This document shows, piece by piece, positions 35,377-44,385 of a DNA stretch of 64,000 bases. The stretch comes from JALHSW01 sp963720675. Lineage in GTDB: Bacteria > Actinomycetota > Acidimicrobiia > IMCC26256 > PALSA-555. The translations under genes were made by a program, and so were the position numbers. Location of the stretch: contig CAVRGH010000007.1 in NCBI GenBank assembly GCA_963720675.1, forward strand, positions 218,504-282,503, written 5' to 3'. The notes under the pieces are model-generated. The model did no database searches. It had not been told where the DNA came from and saw only the letters and a program-made list of their open reading frames with translations. Every line of letters begins with the position of its first letter. Within the stretch, counting starts at the first letter, position 1.

Positions 35377-35850
35377 TCAGTCCAGCGAGGCCAGGATCAT
35401 CTCCGCGAATGGGCCACCAGTGATCGTGTAGGTCTGCTCGATTCGAGACGCGAAGCGCCAGCCGTCGGACGTACAGACGTACTCGTCGTGGTACACCGCG
35501 CTCACGTCCATCAGCTGCTCGACGCCCTCCCAGGTCACACCATGTCGGGCGAACACGTGCACAGAGCCCCGAGCAGCGTCGGCGCTCGTGAAGGCGATCC
35601 GATGGGTCGACATCGAGTGCATCGACCATGAGAACACGGTCATCGCCTGCGCCATCCAGGCCGCGACCTCTGCGGGTGTTCCCATGATGCCGCCCGCCGC
35701 CCGGTAGTCGATCGTTGCATCGGGAACGTAGAGGGCCTCGAACGCCGCCCAATCACCTCCGTCGACCGCGTACGCATAGCTCGTCGTGAGGTCCTCGATC
35801 CGGGCGCGGTCCTCGAGCCTGACATCGTCCACGGACTCACGCTTGCACAT
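35377..35850 (-). CDS. SnoaL-like/NTF2-fold protein
   Basis: This 157-residue protein has the cone-shaped NTF2 fold of the SnoaL-like family: IEDLTTSYAYAVDGGDWAAFEALYVPDATIDY at the start and a closing segment GWRFASRIEQTYT. Members are small hydrolases, isomerases or dehydratases acting on aromatic or steroid-like substrates, and others are binding proteins. The conserved Tyr and Asp of the first helix-strand unit are present. ATG at 35850 is used, and a GTG seven codons later is also possible. It forms a two-gene operon with the phosphotransferase downstream. Confidence 0.85.
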   Translation of the reverse strand: MCKRESVDDVRLEDRARIEDLTTSYAYAVDGGDWAAFEALYVPDATIDYRAAGGIMGTPAEVAAWMAQAMTVFSWSMHSMSTHRIAFTSADAARGSVHVFARHGVTWEGVEQLMDVSAVYHDEYVCTSDGWRFASRIEQTYTITGGPFAEMILASLD

Positions 35851-35959
35851 CTGGGACCGCCGGTCGCGGCGGACCCACCAACCCGTCCGTATGCGGTCAC
35901 GGCAACCGACGTGCTTCCCATGACGAAGGGCTCAACGCGCGACCCTGCAGGTCGGACGG

Positions 35960-35989
35960 TTGTCCGCGCTCGGACGCTGCGACTACGTT
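35960..35989 (+). promoter_or_regulatory. Probable promoter of the membrane protein gene at 36075
   Basis: TTGTCC (35960-35965), an 18-base spacer and TACGTT (35984-35989) lie within the 224-base gap between divergent genes. The leader would be about 80 bases. Nothing else was recognised in that gap. Confidence 0.4.
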
Positions 35990-36074
35990 CCGCCAAACCA
36001 ACTGCTGCGTCGTTCTCACCGCCACACGGTGGCGAGCGGTCAACGGGCAGCCTCGAATCACGAAGGAGTCCCGG

Positions 36075-36755
36075 ATGAAGAAGGCACCGGCCCTCCTGGT
36101 CTTTTTCGGCGTGGCGTGGATCGTCTTGTACTCCGCCAGCTTCACCGCATTGGGCAGCTCGGTCCCGACGATCGAGTCGAGCGGTCAGGAGATCGTCGCC
36201 TGGTTCACCGCCAACGCGACGAATGCCCAGGTGTACGCCTGGACGGCAGCATTCGCGGCGCTCGCGCTCGTGGCGTTCGGTGGCATGGTGACGAGCCTGC
36301 TGCCGAAGCCGAATCGATACATCTTCTTCGGCGGCATCCTCGGCTGGGTCGTCACCGGACAGGTGCAAGCTTGGTTCTGGGCGGGCCTGGCGTTTCACCC
36401 CAGAGGACTCGACCCGGCAGCTGCTCGCACCCTCTTCGACATCCCGCAGTACTGGGGGCCGATCGTCAACGGGTCAACCATGGCGATGGCGGCGGCGTTC
36501 GCCCCACTCGCGTTTGGCGCTTCACGGATCATCCCTCGCTGGCTGGGGTGGCTCAGCGTCCTCTTTCTCGTCGAGCAGGCCGTCGAGACTGTCACGGTGT
36601 TCGGGAAGAGTGGGTTCATCGCGCCTGGCGGCGCGATGAACCTCTATCTCGGAGGCGTGATCGGCATGGCCTGGGTCATCGGCGTCATCTACTGGGGCTT
36701 CAAGCGGGCCGGCTCCCCGGCAGCGACCGGCAGCGCCCAGGTCGTCGACTCCTGA
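36075..36755 (+). CDS. Integral membrane protein of unknown function
   Basis: The 226-residue protein has about six membrane helices (LLVFFGVAWIVLYSASFTAL at the start, WVIGVIYWGFKRAG at the end). The layout resembles DUF4386-like proteins, but I cannot assign it firmly. ATG at 36075 follows GAAGGAG with a good spacing. It is a single gene, and the short Ser/Ala tail is cytoplasmic by the positive-inside rule. Confidence 0.75.
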   Translation: MKKAPALLVFFGVAWIVLYSASFTALGSSVPTIESSGQEIVAWFTANATNAQVYAWTAAFAALALVAFGGMVTSLLPKPNRYIFFGGILGWVVTGQVQAWFWAGLAFHPRGLDPAAARTLFDIPQYWGPIVNGSTMAMAAAFAPLAFGASRIIPRWLGWLSVLFLVEQAVETVTVFGKSGFIAPGGAMNLYLGGVIGMAWVIGVIYWGFKRAGSPAATGSAQVVDS

Positions 36756-36780
36756 CGAGCCGTAGGCGCGCGTATGAGGG

Positions 36781-37419
36781 CTACGCGTCGGGAGGTGCGT
36801 CGTAGACGATGCGCGCGGGTCCGGTGAGCACCACACCCGGTTCGTCCTGTGACCCAGGTGCAGCACCGAGCAGGAACACCTCACCCTCGCTCTCGAACAC
36901 ATCTGCTCGCCGGATGTCACGCCGGGTCATGCGCTCGAGCAGCGCCGAACGCGCGGTCACGACCCCGCCGGGCACCGCGAGATCGCTCGTTCCATCGCGC
37001 GTCGTCACCGCAGGGATCGTCACACCACGATGGATGCATTCCCACTGCTCGAGATTGGGCGGGAGCTCGATCGCCGCCAATCCCGTAGTCGGACGCAGCC
37101 TCCAGCGGCTGATGGTGAGATCCCGAGCGTCGCGAATCGTCACGACCGTCGAGGCCCGACGCGAGGTCGCCAGCCGCGACGCTTCGACCAGCTCCCGGAA
37201 CACCAGGAGACCCACCGTCACGGCGACGGTACGCCGGGCGCGCGGCCGCATCCCGCGACCGGTGAGGCCCAGCGTCGACCACCAACCCTCGTCGACGCTG
37301 TGGATGGTCAAGGCCAGGATGTCAGCATCGATCGCGACCCGCACCGCAAGCGGAGACTCCAGCTCCGTCAGCTGGTCCAACGCCCGGTGCAGGGCTTCTG
37401 GATCGACCCGAATGCTCAC
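36781..37419 (-). CDS. Protein of unknown function
   Basis: I do not recognise this 212-residue soluble protein. It begins SIRVDPEALHRALDQL, has beta-type stretches (VAIDADILALTIHS, STVVTIRDARDLTIS) and ends with DEPGVVLTGPARIVYDAPPDA. GTG at 37419 is chosen because GGTGGGA lies about 7 bases upstream and the sequence before it is Arg-rich and low in coding character. GTG at 37428 is an alternative. It follows the secreted peptidase-like gene on the same strand after 116 bases. Confidence 0.55.
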   Translation of the reverse strand: MSIRVDPEALHRALDQLTELESPLAVRVAIDADILALTIHSVDEGWWSTLGLTGRGMRPRARRTVAVTVGLLVFRELVEASRLATSRRASTVVTIRDARDLTISRWRLRPTTGLAAIELPPNLEQWECIHRGVTIPAVTTRDGTSDLAVPGGVVTARSALLERMTRRDIRRADVFESEGEVFLLGAAPGSQDEPGVVLTGPARIVYDAPPDA

Positions 37420-37535
37420 CGATCCCACCGATCGCAGTCGACGACGGGGGATGCGTCGCCGCTCGACGCCTTCCGCTGCCCCAAACGGACCGAGACGAGG
37501 ACTCACAGCTCCCTTCCGATCTCCGCGGGCGTCCG

Positions 37536-39071
37536 CTACGGGGTCGCGCGCGGTGGCGAGTACGGGCACGTGAGATCGTTGGCCGGGGGCGTCGCCGAGA
37601 TCAGGAACTCGGCGATCGGGAGGTCGACGCAGTCCGATTCGCTCAGCCCGAAGGTCCCGTGGATCCCGCCCACGAGCGTGAGCATCGTCATCTTCCGGTA
37701 GGCGCGCGCCATGTTCACGGCCCACTGGTACGGCGTCTCCCCGTCACGGGTGCTGTTCGCCACGATTCCCGGAATGTCCGGCCCGTAGCTCTCGGGCCGA
37801 GGCACCGGGTCGGGTCGGGCCGTTCCGTAGCCGTTGCAGGTCGTCAGGTAGTCCACTCCCAGCGAGCCGCCGTAGATCGGACCCTCGCGGACGATCCAGT
37901 CGATCTGCTGCAGCTGGTGCTCACGACTGATCCGGTCGGAGAAGTCCTGGCAGACCACGGCCGACCAGAGGCTGCCGACCGTCCCGGTGCTCGGGCTCCG
38001 GAGGTTCGGGTTGTCGGCCAGCGACTTCAGCGCCTCTTGCTGTTCGGCGGCCGAGCCGAAGATCGCGTTGTAGGAGGTCGTGATGACCTGCTCGGCGGTC
38101 GACCAGTCTCCGTCCGGGTCGACGAAGAACGGAACGGTGTCGTTGAGCACGTCGAGCACGTCCCATCGCGTGTACTTCGTGCCGTTGGGGAGCGCGAGCG
38201 TGGTGCGGTTCAGATGGTCGATGACCGCGTCGTACTGCGTTCGCAGATCGGGGTTGACCTGCAGGAAGAAGCCGATCGAATGGTCGGGAGCGACCGAGCC
38301 CGCGCTGATCCCGTCGAGCGAGATCTGCGGGTCGATGTTCCCGTCGAAGACCATCGCGCGGACGCGGTTCGGGAAGAGCTGCGCGTACGTGGAGCCGAGC
38401 AGGCTGCCGTAGGAGATCCCCCAGTAGGTGATCTTCGGGTCTCCGACCGCCACGCGCAGTGCGTCGAGGTCGTATGCCCCGTCGACGGTGCCGGCGTGTT
38501 CGATGATGTCGGCGTTGCCCTGGTAACAACGAGCGTTGTCGCGGTCGACCTCCGTGATGCGGCGCTGCAGGACCCGCTGCCAGTCAACGCTGCCGGTCGC
38601 GGGCCGCGTCGGCTTGGGGATGTCGCAACCGGGCCCCGCGATCGCCGGCGTCGATGCTCCGATGCCGCGCGGGTCATAGGTGACGAAATCGAACGCGGCT
38701 CGAACCTGGGGAGGGAGCAGGAGGATGATCTCCGAGAGCCCCAGCCCCGATTGGCCGGGGCCGCCTGGGTTGAGGAACAGGGTTCCCTTCCGCTCGGCGG
38801 CGGTGCCGGTCGCCGGCAGCTTCACCGCCGCGAGCTTCACCTGCCGGCCGTTCGGGTGGCTGCGGTCGAGCGGCCGCGCGAACGCGGCGCAGTCGAAGCC
38901 GTCGAGGCTCGCTCCGTCGACCTTCTTCCAGCTGTCGAACTGAGAGCCGGTGCAGGACTGCCAGTCGATCGTTGCCGCGGTGGCCGCCTGCTCCTGGGCA
39001 CCGAGCAGGCCCGTCGTGGTGAGGGCCAGGAACAGCAACATGACCACGCCAGGAGTTCGCAGACGAGTCAT
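37536..39071 (-). CDS. Secreted alpha/beta hydrolase, tripeptidyl aminopeptidase-like
   Basis: The 511-residue protein has a Sec signal peptide (about residues 1-32, GVVMLLFLALTTTGLLGAQ). The mature domain is of the actinobacterial Tap/proline iminopeptidase group. The oxyanion segment is LFLNPGGPGQSG, the nucleophile elbow is GISYGS, and GGIHGTFGLSESDC near the end holds the catalytic His. A C-terminal TAP-like domain carries paired cysteines. Such enzymes remove peptides from the N terminus of secreted proteins, although some relatives act on esters. It is a single gene with no operon partner evident. Confidence 0.9.
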   Translation of the reverse strand: MTRLRTPGVVMLLFLALTTTGLLGAQEQAATAATIDWQSCTGSQFDSWKKVDGASLDGFDCAAFARPLDRSHPNGRQVKLAAVKLPATGTAAERKGTLFLNPGGPGQSGLGLSEIILLLPPQVRAAFDFVTYDPRGIGASTPAIAGPGCDIPKPTRPATGSVDWQRVLQRRITEVDRDNARCYQGNADIIEHAGTVDGAYDLDALRVAVGDPKITYWGISYGSLLGSTYAQLFPNRVRAMVFDGNIDPQISLDGISAGSVAPDHSIGFFLQVNPDLRTQYDAVIDHLNRTTLALPNGTKYTRWDVLDVLNDTVPFFVDPDGDWSTAEQVITTSYNAIFGSAAEQQEALKSLADNPNLRSPSTGTVGSLWSAVVCQDFSDRISREHQLQQIDWIVREGPIYGGSLGVDYLTTCNGYGTARPDPVPRPESYGPDIPGIVANSTRDGETPYQWAVNMARAYRKMTMLTLVGGIHGTFGLSESDCVDLPIAEFLISATPPANDLTCPYSPPRATP

Positions 39072-39129
39072 CGAGAGGACTGTACGAGACGGTGGTCGCC
39101 GAGAGACTGATGGCGGTCGGTAGGCGTGG

Positions 39130-39654
39130 CTACCCCGCTTCGCCCTCGGAGGACGTGCGTGCCTCGTAGAGGTCCCGCGACCAGTAGCGCGTGGGGGTGA
39201 TGGCGTCGGCGTCGACGAGGTTCGTCTTCACCGTGTCGTAGTCGTAGCAGTTCAGCTCGTACAGGTTGCCCCAGGGGTCCACGAGGTCGAAGGCCCAGCA
39301 GAGGTCGAAGTCGACCAGGTCGGTGGGCACGAGCGGCCGCCCGAGCGGGCTCTGGATCTCACCAGGGAGGCCACGCGTGAAAGAGGCGAACGACTCGGCG
39401 TCGACGCTGAACGCGACGCCCGTCCGCTGCAACACCATGGGGTGCGCTTCGGAGGACTCGAACAGCGCCAGCGTCGTCTTGCCCCCGTCCGCGGAGATCT
39501 GCAGCGGACCGCCGTCGACGTCGGTCGCCCAGAAGTCGAAGGCCGCGACGGGTTCGAAACCGAGGTGCTCGGCATACCAGCCGGCCGCTTCGGCGCGGTC
39601 CGGCACCCGGATGTGGACATGGTCCAGGCTTCCCATGCGGAACTGCTTCGCCAT
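39130..39654 (-). CDS. VOC-family (glyoxalase/dioxygenase fold) protein
   Basis: The 174-residue protein carries one vicinal-oxygen-chelate unit starting SLDHVHIRVPDRAEAAGWYAEHLGFEP and ending DPWGNLYELNCYDYDTVK. Candidate metal ligands are the His of DHVHIRV and the Glu of LYELNC. ATG at 39654 is chosen because the fold begins there, and the longer open frame upstream crosses the divergent carbonic anhydrase gene. Its substrate is unknown. It shares a 60-base divergent promoter region with that gene. Confidence 0.85.
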   Translation of the reverse strand: MAKQFRMGSLDHVHIRVPDRAEAAGWYAEHLGFEPVAAFDFWATDVDGGPLQISADGGKTTLALFESSEAHPMVLQRTGVAFSVDAESFASFTRGLPGEIQSPLGRPLVPTDLVDFDLCWAFDLVDPWGNLYELNCYDYDTVKTNLVDADAITPTRYWSRDLYEARTSSEGEAG

Positions 39655-39702
39655 GCCGTCCCACGATAAACGACCACGGGCACCACGACGCCCGGCGCCC
39701 GG

Positions 39703-39714
39703 TAACGTCCGGGC
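39703..39714 (+). promoter_or_regulatory. Leaderless -10 element of the carbonic anhydrase gene
   Basis: TAACGT (39703-39708) lies exactly 6 bases before the ATG at 39715. No ribosome site is present in the short space between them, so the message is probably leaderless. Confidence 0.5.
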
Positions 39715-40467
39715 ATGCCTCGCTCCGCGTCCACTGAGGCCACGATCGCGCGGCGAGCGTTCCTTCGCCGCGCCGGTGCCGCCGGTCTGGTCGTCGCCGG
39801 CGCCTCGGCCCTCGGGGCGTGGCCCGGCGTCGCGGGCGCCCGGGTCCGCACCGCCCCGGCACCGAACGACGAACCCGCCGACCCTGACGCCGCGCTCAGA
39901 CGACTCATGCGCGGCAACCGCCGCTTCGTGCGCGACCGAGTGAAGCATCCCCTGGACTCCAGCGAACGGCGCCTCGCGACCACCGCGTCGCAGGCTCCCT
40001 TCGCGGCCATCCTGGCGTGCGCGGACTCACGGGTTCCGCCCGAGATCATCTTCGACCAGGGCCTCGGTGACCTCTTCGTCGTGCGCGTCGCCGGCAACAT
40101 CCCCGGTCCCGACGAGATCGCGTCGCTCGCCTACGCGGTCGAGCACCTCGCGGTCGACCTGATCCTCGTGATGGGCCACGAGGGCTGCGGCGCCGTGAAG
40201 ACCACCATCGAGGTCGTCGACGGCAACCTCGATCCCGGCGAGTACGCACCGCTCACCGACGTGATCACCCCGGCCGTGGAAGCGGCGCAGGCCTCGGGCA
40301 CGTCGGGAGCCGACCTGCTGCCGGCATCCATCGAAGAGAACGTCCGGCTCGTCACCGCGCAGATCCCCGATCTCAGCCCGGGCATCGCCACCGGGATCCA
40401 GGACCGGCAGGTCGCTGTCGTCGGTTCCCTGTACCACCTGCAGACCGGCAAGGTGACCCTTGTCTGA
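39715..40467 (+). CDS. Beta-carbonic anhydrase with Tat signal
   Basis: The 250-residue protein starts with a twin-arginine signal (RRAFLRRAGAAGLVVAGASAL) that directs folded export. The mature part is a beta-class carbonic anhydrase. The zinc ligands are Cys102, His155 and Cys158, and the Asp104-Arg106 dyad lies in ACADSRVPPE. GHEGCGAVK is the second metal motif. It would interconvert carbon dioxide and bicarbonate outside the cytoplasmic membrane. Most bacterial beta enzymes are cytoplasmic, so export is a notable variation, although it is known from other actinobacterial members. Confidence 0.92.
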   Translation: MPRSASTEATIARRAFLRRAGAAGLVVAGASALGAWPGVAGARVRTAPAPNDEPADPDAALRRLMRGNRRFVRDRVKHPLDSSERRLATTASQAPFAAILACADSRVPPEIIFDQGLGDLFVVRVAGNIPGPDEIASLAYAVEHLAVDLILVMGHEGCGAVKTTIEVVDGNLDPGEYAPLTDVITPAVEAAQASGTSGADLLPASIEENVRLVTAQIPDLSPGIATGIQDRQVAVVGSLYHLQTGKVTLV

Positions 40468-40498
40468 TGCCGCAGCGAGATCAGCGGGTGAGGTCCCG

Positions 40499-40906
40499 AT
40501 GGCCAGAGTTGGCGATGTCGCGTCCAGAACTCGGACCGTGCAGTCACGCGACATCGAGCTGTTCACGGAGCTGACCGGCGACCGAAACCCGCTCCACTAC
40601 GACGAGGACGTGGCCCGCGCCTCGCGGTTCGGCGGCATCATCGTGCAGGGCGGCGTGACCTCGGGGCTGCTGAATGCCGTGGTCGCCGAAGACCTCCCGG
40701 GCCCGGGCAGCGTCTTCCTCCACGTCGACTGGGACTTCAAGGCGCCCACCCGCCCAGGCGACGAGATCACCGCCGAGGTCGAGGTGCTCGAGGCGCGGAC
40801 CGACAAGCCGATCACCCGCTTGCGCACGACGATCACGAATCAGGACGGAGTCGTCGTCCTCGACGGGACGGCCCTCGTCTGGCAGGAGCCGCTCTCCGAC
40901 CGGTAG
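40499..40906 (+). CDS. MaoC-like (R)-hydratase
   Basis: The 135-residue protein is a single hot-dog-fold MaoC hydratase. The catalytic segment is FTELTGDRNPLHYDEDVARAS with Asp and His in the usual D-x4-H spacing, followed by GGIIVQGGVTSGLL. Enzymes of this type add water to trans-2-enoyl-CoA. ATG at 40499 is chosen after GAGG. A TTG at 40460 overlapping the previous stop would add 13 residues. Its 3' end overlaps the convergent gene by 74 bases. Confidence 0.88.
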   Translation: MARVGDVASRTRTVQSRDIELFTELTGDRNPLHYDEDVARASRFGGIIVQGGVTSGLLNAVVAEDLPGPGSVFLHVDWDFKAPTRPGDEITAEVEVLEARTDKPITRLRTTITNQDGVVVLDGTALVWQEPLSDR

Positions 40907-41648
40907 CGAGGTCGAGCACGTCGTGCCTCAGCTGCTGCCGGCCCACCGCGACGTAGACGGTGCTGGCGGAATCATCGCCCGTGTAGAAGTTCGCAAACGA
41001 GACGACGTGCGCCTCGCAGGATTCGAAGACCTCGCCGAGGACGTCGACGAACTCCGCATCGGGTGCGCCGTCGGCCCAAAGCGCGAACACACCACCGGCG
41101 CGGAGCCGGTCGGTCAGGCGCCGCAACCCACTCGGCGTGTAGAACGCCGCGTGGCTCGGGTGGAGGAGATGACGCGGCGAGTGGTCGATGTCCACGAGCA
41201 CAGCGTCGTATTGGTCGGACCCGTCGGGGCCGAACGCAGAACCGTCGCTCACCATGGCGAAGAAGTCTCCGTTGATCAGGTGACAGCGCGGGTCCGAGAT
41301 CAGCGAGGTCGCGAGCGGGACGAGCTCGCGCTCATGCCAGTGGATGACCGCGTCCAGCGCTTCGACTACCTGCATCGAGCGCACTCGTGAGTCATGCAAG
41401 ACGGCTCGCGCCGTGTAGCCGAGTCCGAGGCCACCCACGACCACGTCGAGGTCGAGGCCCGGCAGCTCAGCGAGTGCGAGCTCGGCCAGCGCGGTCTCGG
41501 CGACGGTGAAGAGGCTCGACATGAGGAACTCGTCACCGAGCTTCACCTCGTAGACATCGACCTGGAGCGTCGGCTCCAGTCTGTGACGCAGGCTGATCTC
41601 GCCGATCGGGGTCGGGCGTCGGTCGATCTCCTCGAACCGTGAGCTCAA
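40833..41648 (-). CDS. Spermidine synthase-like methyltransferase-fold protein
   Basis: The 271-residue protein resembles polyamine aminopropyltransferases: an N-terminal beta domain, then DVVVGGLGLGYTARAVLHDSRV (nucleotide motif), VVEALDAVIHWHERE and DAVLVDIDHSPRHLL. The typical catalytic Asp before the substrate loop is present as VDIDHSP. Many actinobacterial relatives lack proven polyamine activity. The apparent start is TTG, which is weak, and its true start may differ. The gene ends inside the MaoC gene on the other strand, with Arg-rich extra residues that may be a read-through extension. Confidence 0.75.
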   Translation of the reverse strand: MSSRFEEIDRRPTPIGEISLRHRLEPTLQVDVYEVKLGDEFLMSSLFTVAETALAELALAELPGLDLDVVVGGLGLGYTARAVLHDSRVRSMQVVEALDAVIHWHERELVPLATSLISDPRCHLINGDFFAMVSDGSAFGPDGSDQYDAVLVDIDHSPRHLLHPSHAAFYTPSGLRRLTDRLRAGGVFALWADGAPDAEFVDVLGEVFESCEAHVVSFANFYTGDDSASTVYVAVGRQQLRHDVLDLATGRRAAPARRGPSRRGRRLRPDS

Positions 41649-41753
41649 CGGACGAGTACGACGAAAGCCTTCGTCGGGCTTGAGGTTCCTGGTCCCACGC
41701 CGAGCTCTCCCTGTACGTTCCGAGTCTCGTTCGGGAACAACCTAGGAGGCCTC

Positions 41754-42557
41754 GTGGTCGAGCACGCACCGGTCCTCGTGGAGGTCGCGGATCGCGTCGC
41801 CACGGTGACCCTCAACCGGCCCGAGGCGCGCAATGCCCTCAACCGTGCGCTCATGTATGGCCTCTGGGACGCGATCCTCGAGCTCGGCAGCGACCCCGGT
41901 GTCGACGTGCTCGTCCTGACCGGCGCCGACCCGGCCTTCTCCGCGGGCGTCGACCTCAAGGAGGTCTCCGGCGAGACGACCTCGAACCTGGCCCCACGGG
42001 AGCCGGGGGCCGGACCCGAACGCGACACCAACGGGCTCTACCGCTTCCTGCCGGTCATCCCCAAGCCCGTCATCGGTGCGATCAACGGTGTCGCCGTCGC
42101 CGGTGGGCTCGAGATCGCGCTGCAGTGCACGATCCTCGTCGCGTCCGATGCCGCGCGGTTCGCCGACACCCACGCCCGCGTCGGCATCATGCCGGGAGGT
42201 GGGATCACGGTCCTGCTCGCCCAGTCGATCGGTCCACGGCGCGCGATCGAGATGTCGCTCACCGGCAACTTCCTGTCCGCCGGCGACGCGTTGGGCCTCG
42301 GCTTGGTCAACCACGTCGTGCCCCACGAGGAACTGCTGCCATTCGCCCGAGGACTCGCCGCCGACATCGTGAACAACGACCAGCAAGGTGTGCAGCGCCT
42401 GCTCCAGCACTACCGGGCGATGGCCAACGCCGCGACGCTCGACGAGGCGCACCTCATCGAGGGTTACATGGCCGAGACGTGGACGCCCGGAACGAGCAGC
42501 GCCGGCGCCCGCCGCGCCGAGGTCACCGCCCGGGGCCGGTCACAAGCGCGATCCTGA
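41754..42557 (+). CDS. Enoyl-CoA hydratase/isomerase family protein
   Basis: This 267-residue crotonase-fold enzyme starts VATVTLNRPEARNALNRAL. It has the oxyanion-hole segments FSAGVDLKEV and NGVAVAGGLEIALQCTILVAS, and TLTGN-like SLTGNFLSAGDALGLGLVNHVV. The first catalytic Glu is present in GLEIAL, and the second is replaced by MPGGG. This is common among isomerase-like members. It would act in beta-oxidation or a related CoA-thioester step. GTG at 41754 follows AGGAGG. Confidence 0.9.
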   Translation: MVEHAPVLVEVADRVATVTLNRPEARNALNRALMYGLWDAILELGSDPGVDVLVLTGADPAFSAGVDLKEVSGETTSNLAPREPGAGPERDTNGLYRFLPVIPKPVIGAINGVAVAGGLEIALQCTILVASDAARFADTHARVGIMPGGGITVLLAQSIGPRRAIEMSLTGNFLSAGDALGLGLVNHVVPHEELLPFARGLAADIVNNDQQGVQRLLQHYRAMANAATLDEAHLIEGYMAETWTPGTSSAGARRAEVTARGRSQARS

Positions 42558-42559
42558 CC

Positions 42560-44381
42560 TCACCCTCGACGGCGCTCCGCCTCCGAGATCGCCCATGCCG
42601 CGTTCACCAGCCCGATGTGGCTGAACGCCTGCGGGAAGTTGCCGAGCAGCTCGCCCGTGTCAGCGTCGACCTCCTCGGCCAACAGGCCGACATCGTTCAC
42701 GAACGCCGCGGCCCGCTCGAAGACTGCGCGTGCCCGGTCGGGCTGATCGGTCAACGCCATCGCGTGCGCGAGCCAGAAGGTGCAGAGCAGGAATGTCCCC
42801 TCTTCTCCTTCGAGTCCGTCGTGTGAGCGGTAGCGGTAGACGAGACCCCGCTCGTCGGTGAGCCGCGCCTCGGTCGCGTCGATCGTGGCGAGGATGCGGG
42901 GATCGTCCGCAGGCAGGAAGCCGACGAGCACCATCATCAGGTTCGACGCGTCGAGCTCGTCGGAGTCGAAGCTCTGCGTGAACGCGCCTGCGGCGTCGCT
43001 CCAGCCATTTGTGACGATGGCCTCGAAGATCTCGCCCTGCACGCGCCGCCACTCCTCGACCCGGTCCTGCGCGTCGAGACGCTCAGCGAGCGCGACCGCA
43101 CGCTCGAGCGCGACCCAGCACATCAGCTTCGAGTACACGAAATCGCGAGGTTCGCCACGCACCTCCCAGATCCCCTGGTCGCGTTCGGTCCAGCGTCGCG
43201 CGGCCGCGTCGGCCAGGTTCACGAAGAAGGTCTTCGTCTGAGGCGCCAGGTCGGTGAACACATCGGAGAGGCGGTACACGCAGTTGAGGAGCTCGCCGTA
43301 CACGTCGAGCTGGCGCTGGTTCCAGGCGCCGTTGCCGACCCGGACCGGCGCGCTGTCGCGCCAGCCCTGGAGATGGGGCAGCTCCCGTTCGGTCAGGTCG
43401 CGCTCGCCGCCGATCCCGAACATGATCTGCAGGTCGTCGCCGCGACCGACCGAGCCTGCCGCCGAAGTCGTCATGTACTCGAAGAACTCGGTCACCTCGT
43501 CAGGGCACGCCGCGACCCAGAGCGCCTCGATCGTGAAGCTGGCGTCACGCACCCACGCGAAGCGGTAGTCCCAGTTGCGGTTGCCACCCACGGTCTCGGG
43601 CAAGGACGTCGTCGCCGCCGCACAGATCGCGCCGGTCGGCTGGAACGACAGCGCCTGCAGGACGAGCCCGCTCTGGTGGACGAGCTCGCGCCACGGCCCC
43701 TCGTACGCCTGGTGCAGCTCCGACCACGAGACCCATGCCGCGATGCTGTCGTCGAGCCGGCCGATGATCTCGGCCTGACTCCAGACCCGGGCGACGTCGC
43801 GGTCGGAGCGGGTGGTGTGGTGGAGCGCGAACGCGAGCTCCTGGCCCGCGGACAGCTGCGCCCGCGAGCGCGCCGTCGAATCGTCGACGTCCATCGGCGC
43901 CGGGCACGACAGCACGAGGACGTCCGCGCCGCCCACGGCTGCCACCCCACCGTCCACGGTCGTGAGCAGCGGAACGATCAGCCCGTACTCGGGCCGCGGC
44001 GCGTACTCGACCTCGACCTCGACCTCACCGAGCGGTGCACACCGCCCGACGCAGCAGCAGGTGCGGTGCACCGCTCCCGAGCTCATGTCCGCGGTTGCCC
44101 TCCCCCATCGCCAAGGCGTCGACCACGGTGAGGACGCCGGTCGGCGTCCGGAACGTGGTCTCCAGGACCATCGTGCGCTCGAGGTAACGCCGCGTGACCT
44201 CGGTCGCGCCGCTCGCGCGGATGGACCAGTGACCGGCGTCGTCACCCAAGAGCCGGCCGAGCACCGAGCCGCTGTCGAACCGCGGCACGCAGAGCCAGTC
44301 GACCGACCCGTCCCGGCTCACGAGCGCGGCAGAGTGGCGGTCGGACAACAGCGAGTAGTCGGCAATCGGCGTGCTGCTCAC
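42560..44381 (-). CDS. Glycoside hydrolase family 15 enzyme (glucoamylase/trehalase type), one frame break
   Basis: Two frames together encode one GH15 protein. The first frame starts IADYSLLSDRHSAALVSRDGSVDWLC and runs to PHLLLRRAVC. The second runs from GEVEVEVEYAPRPEYGL to the end and contains the catalytic-domain segments NWDYRFAWVRDASFTIEAL and GIWEVRGEPRDFVYSKLMCW. The break lies near 44027-44031, and deleting one base gives 606 residues. This subfamily acts as trehalase or glucoamylase in the cytoplasm. GTG at 44381 follows the SRPBCC gene by 4 bases, so the two are probably co-transcribed. Confidence 0.88.
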
Positions 44382-44385
44382 GGCG

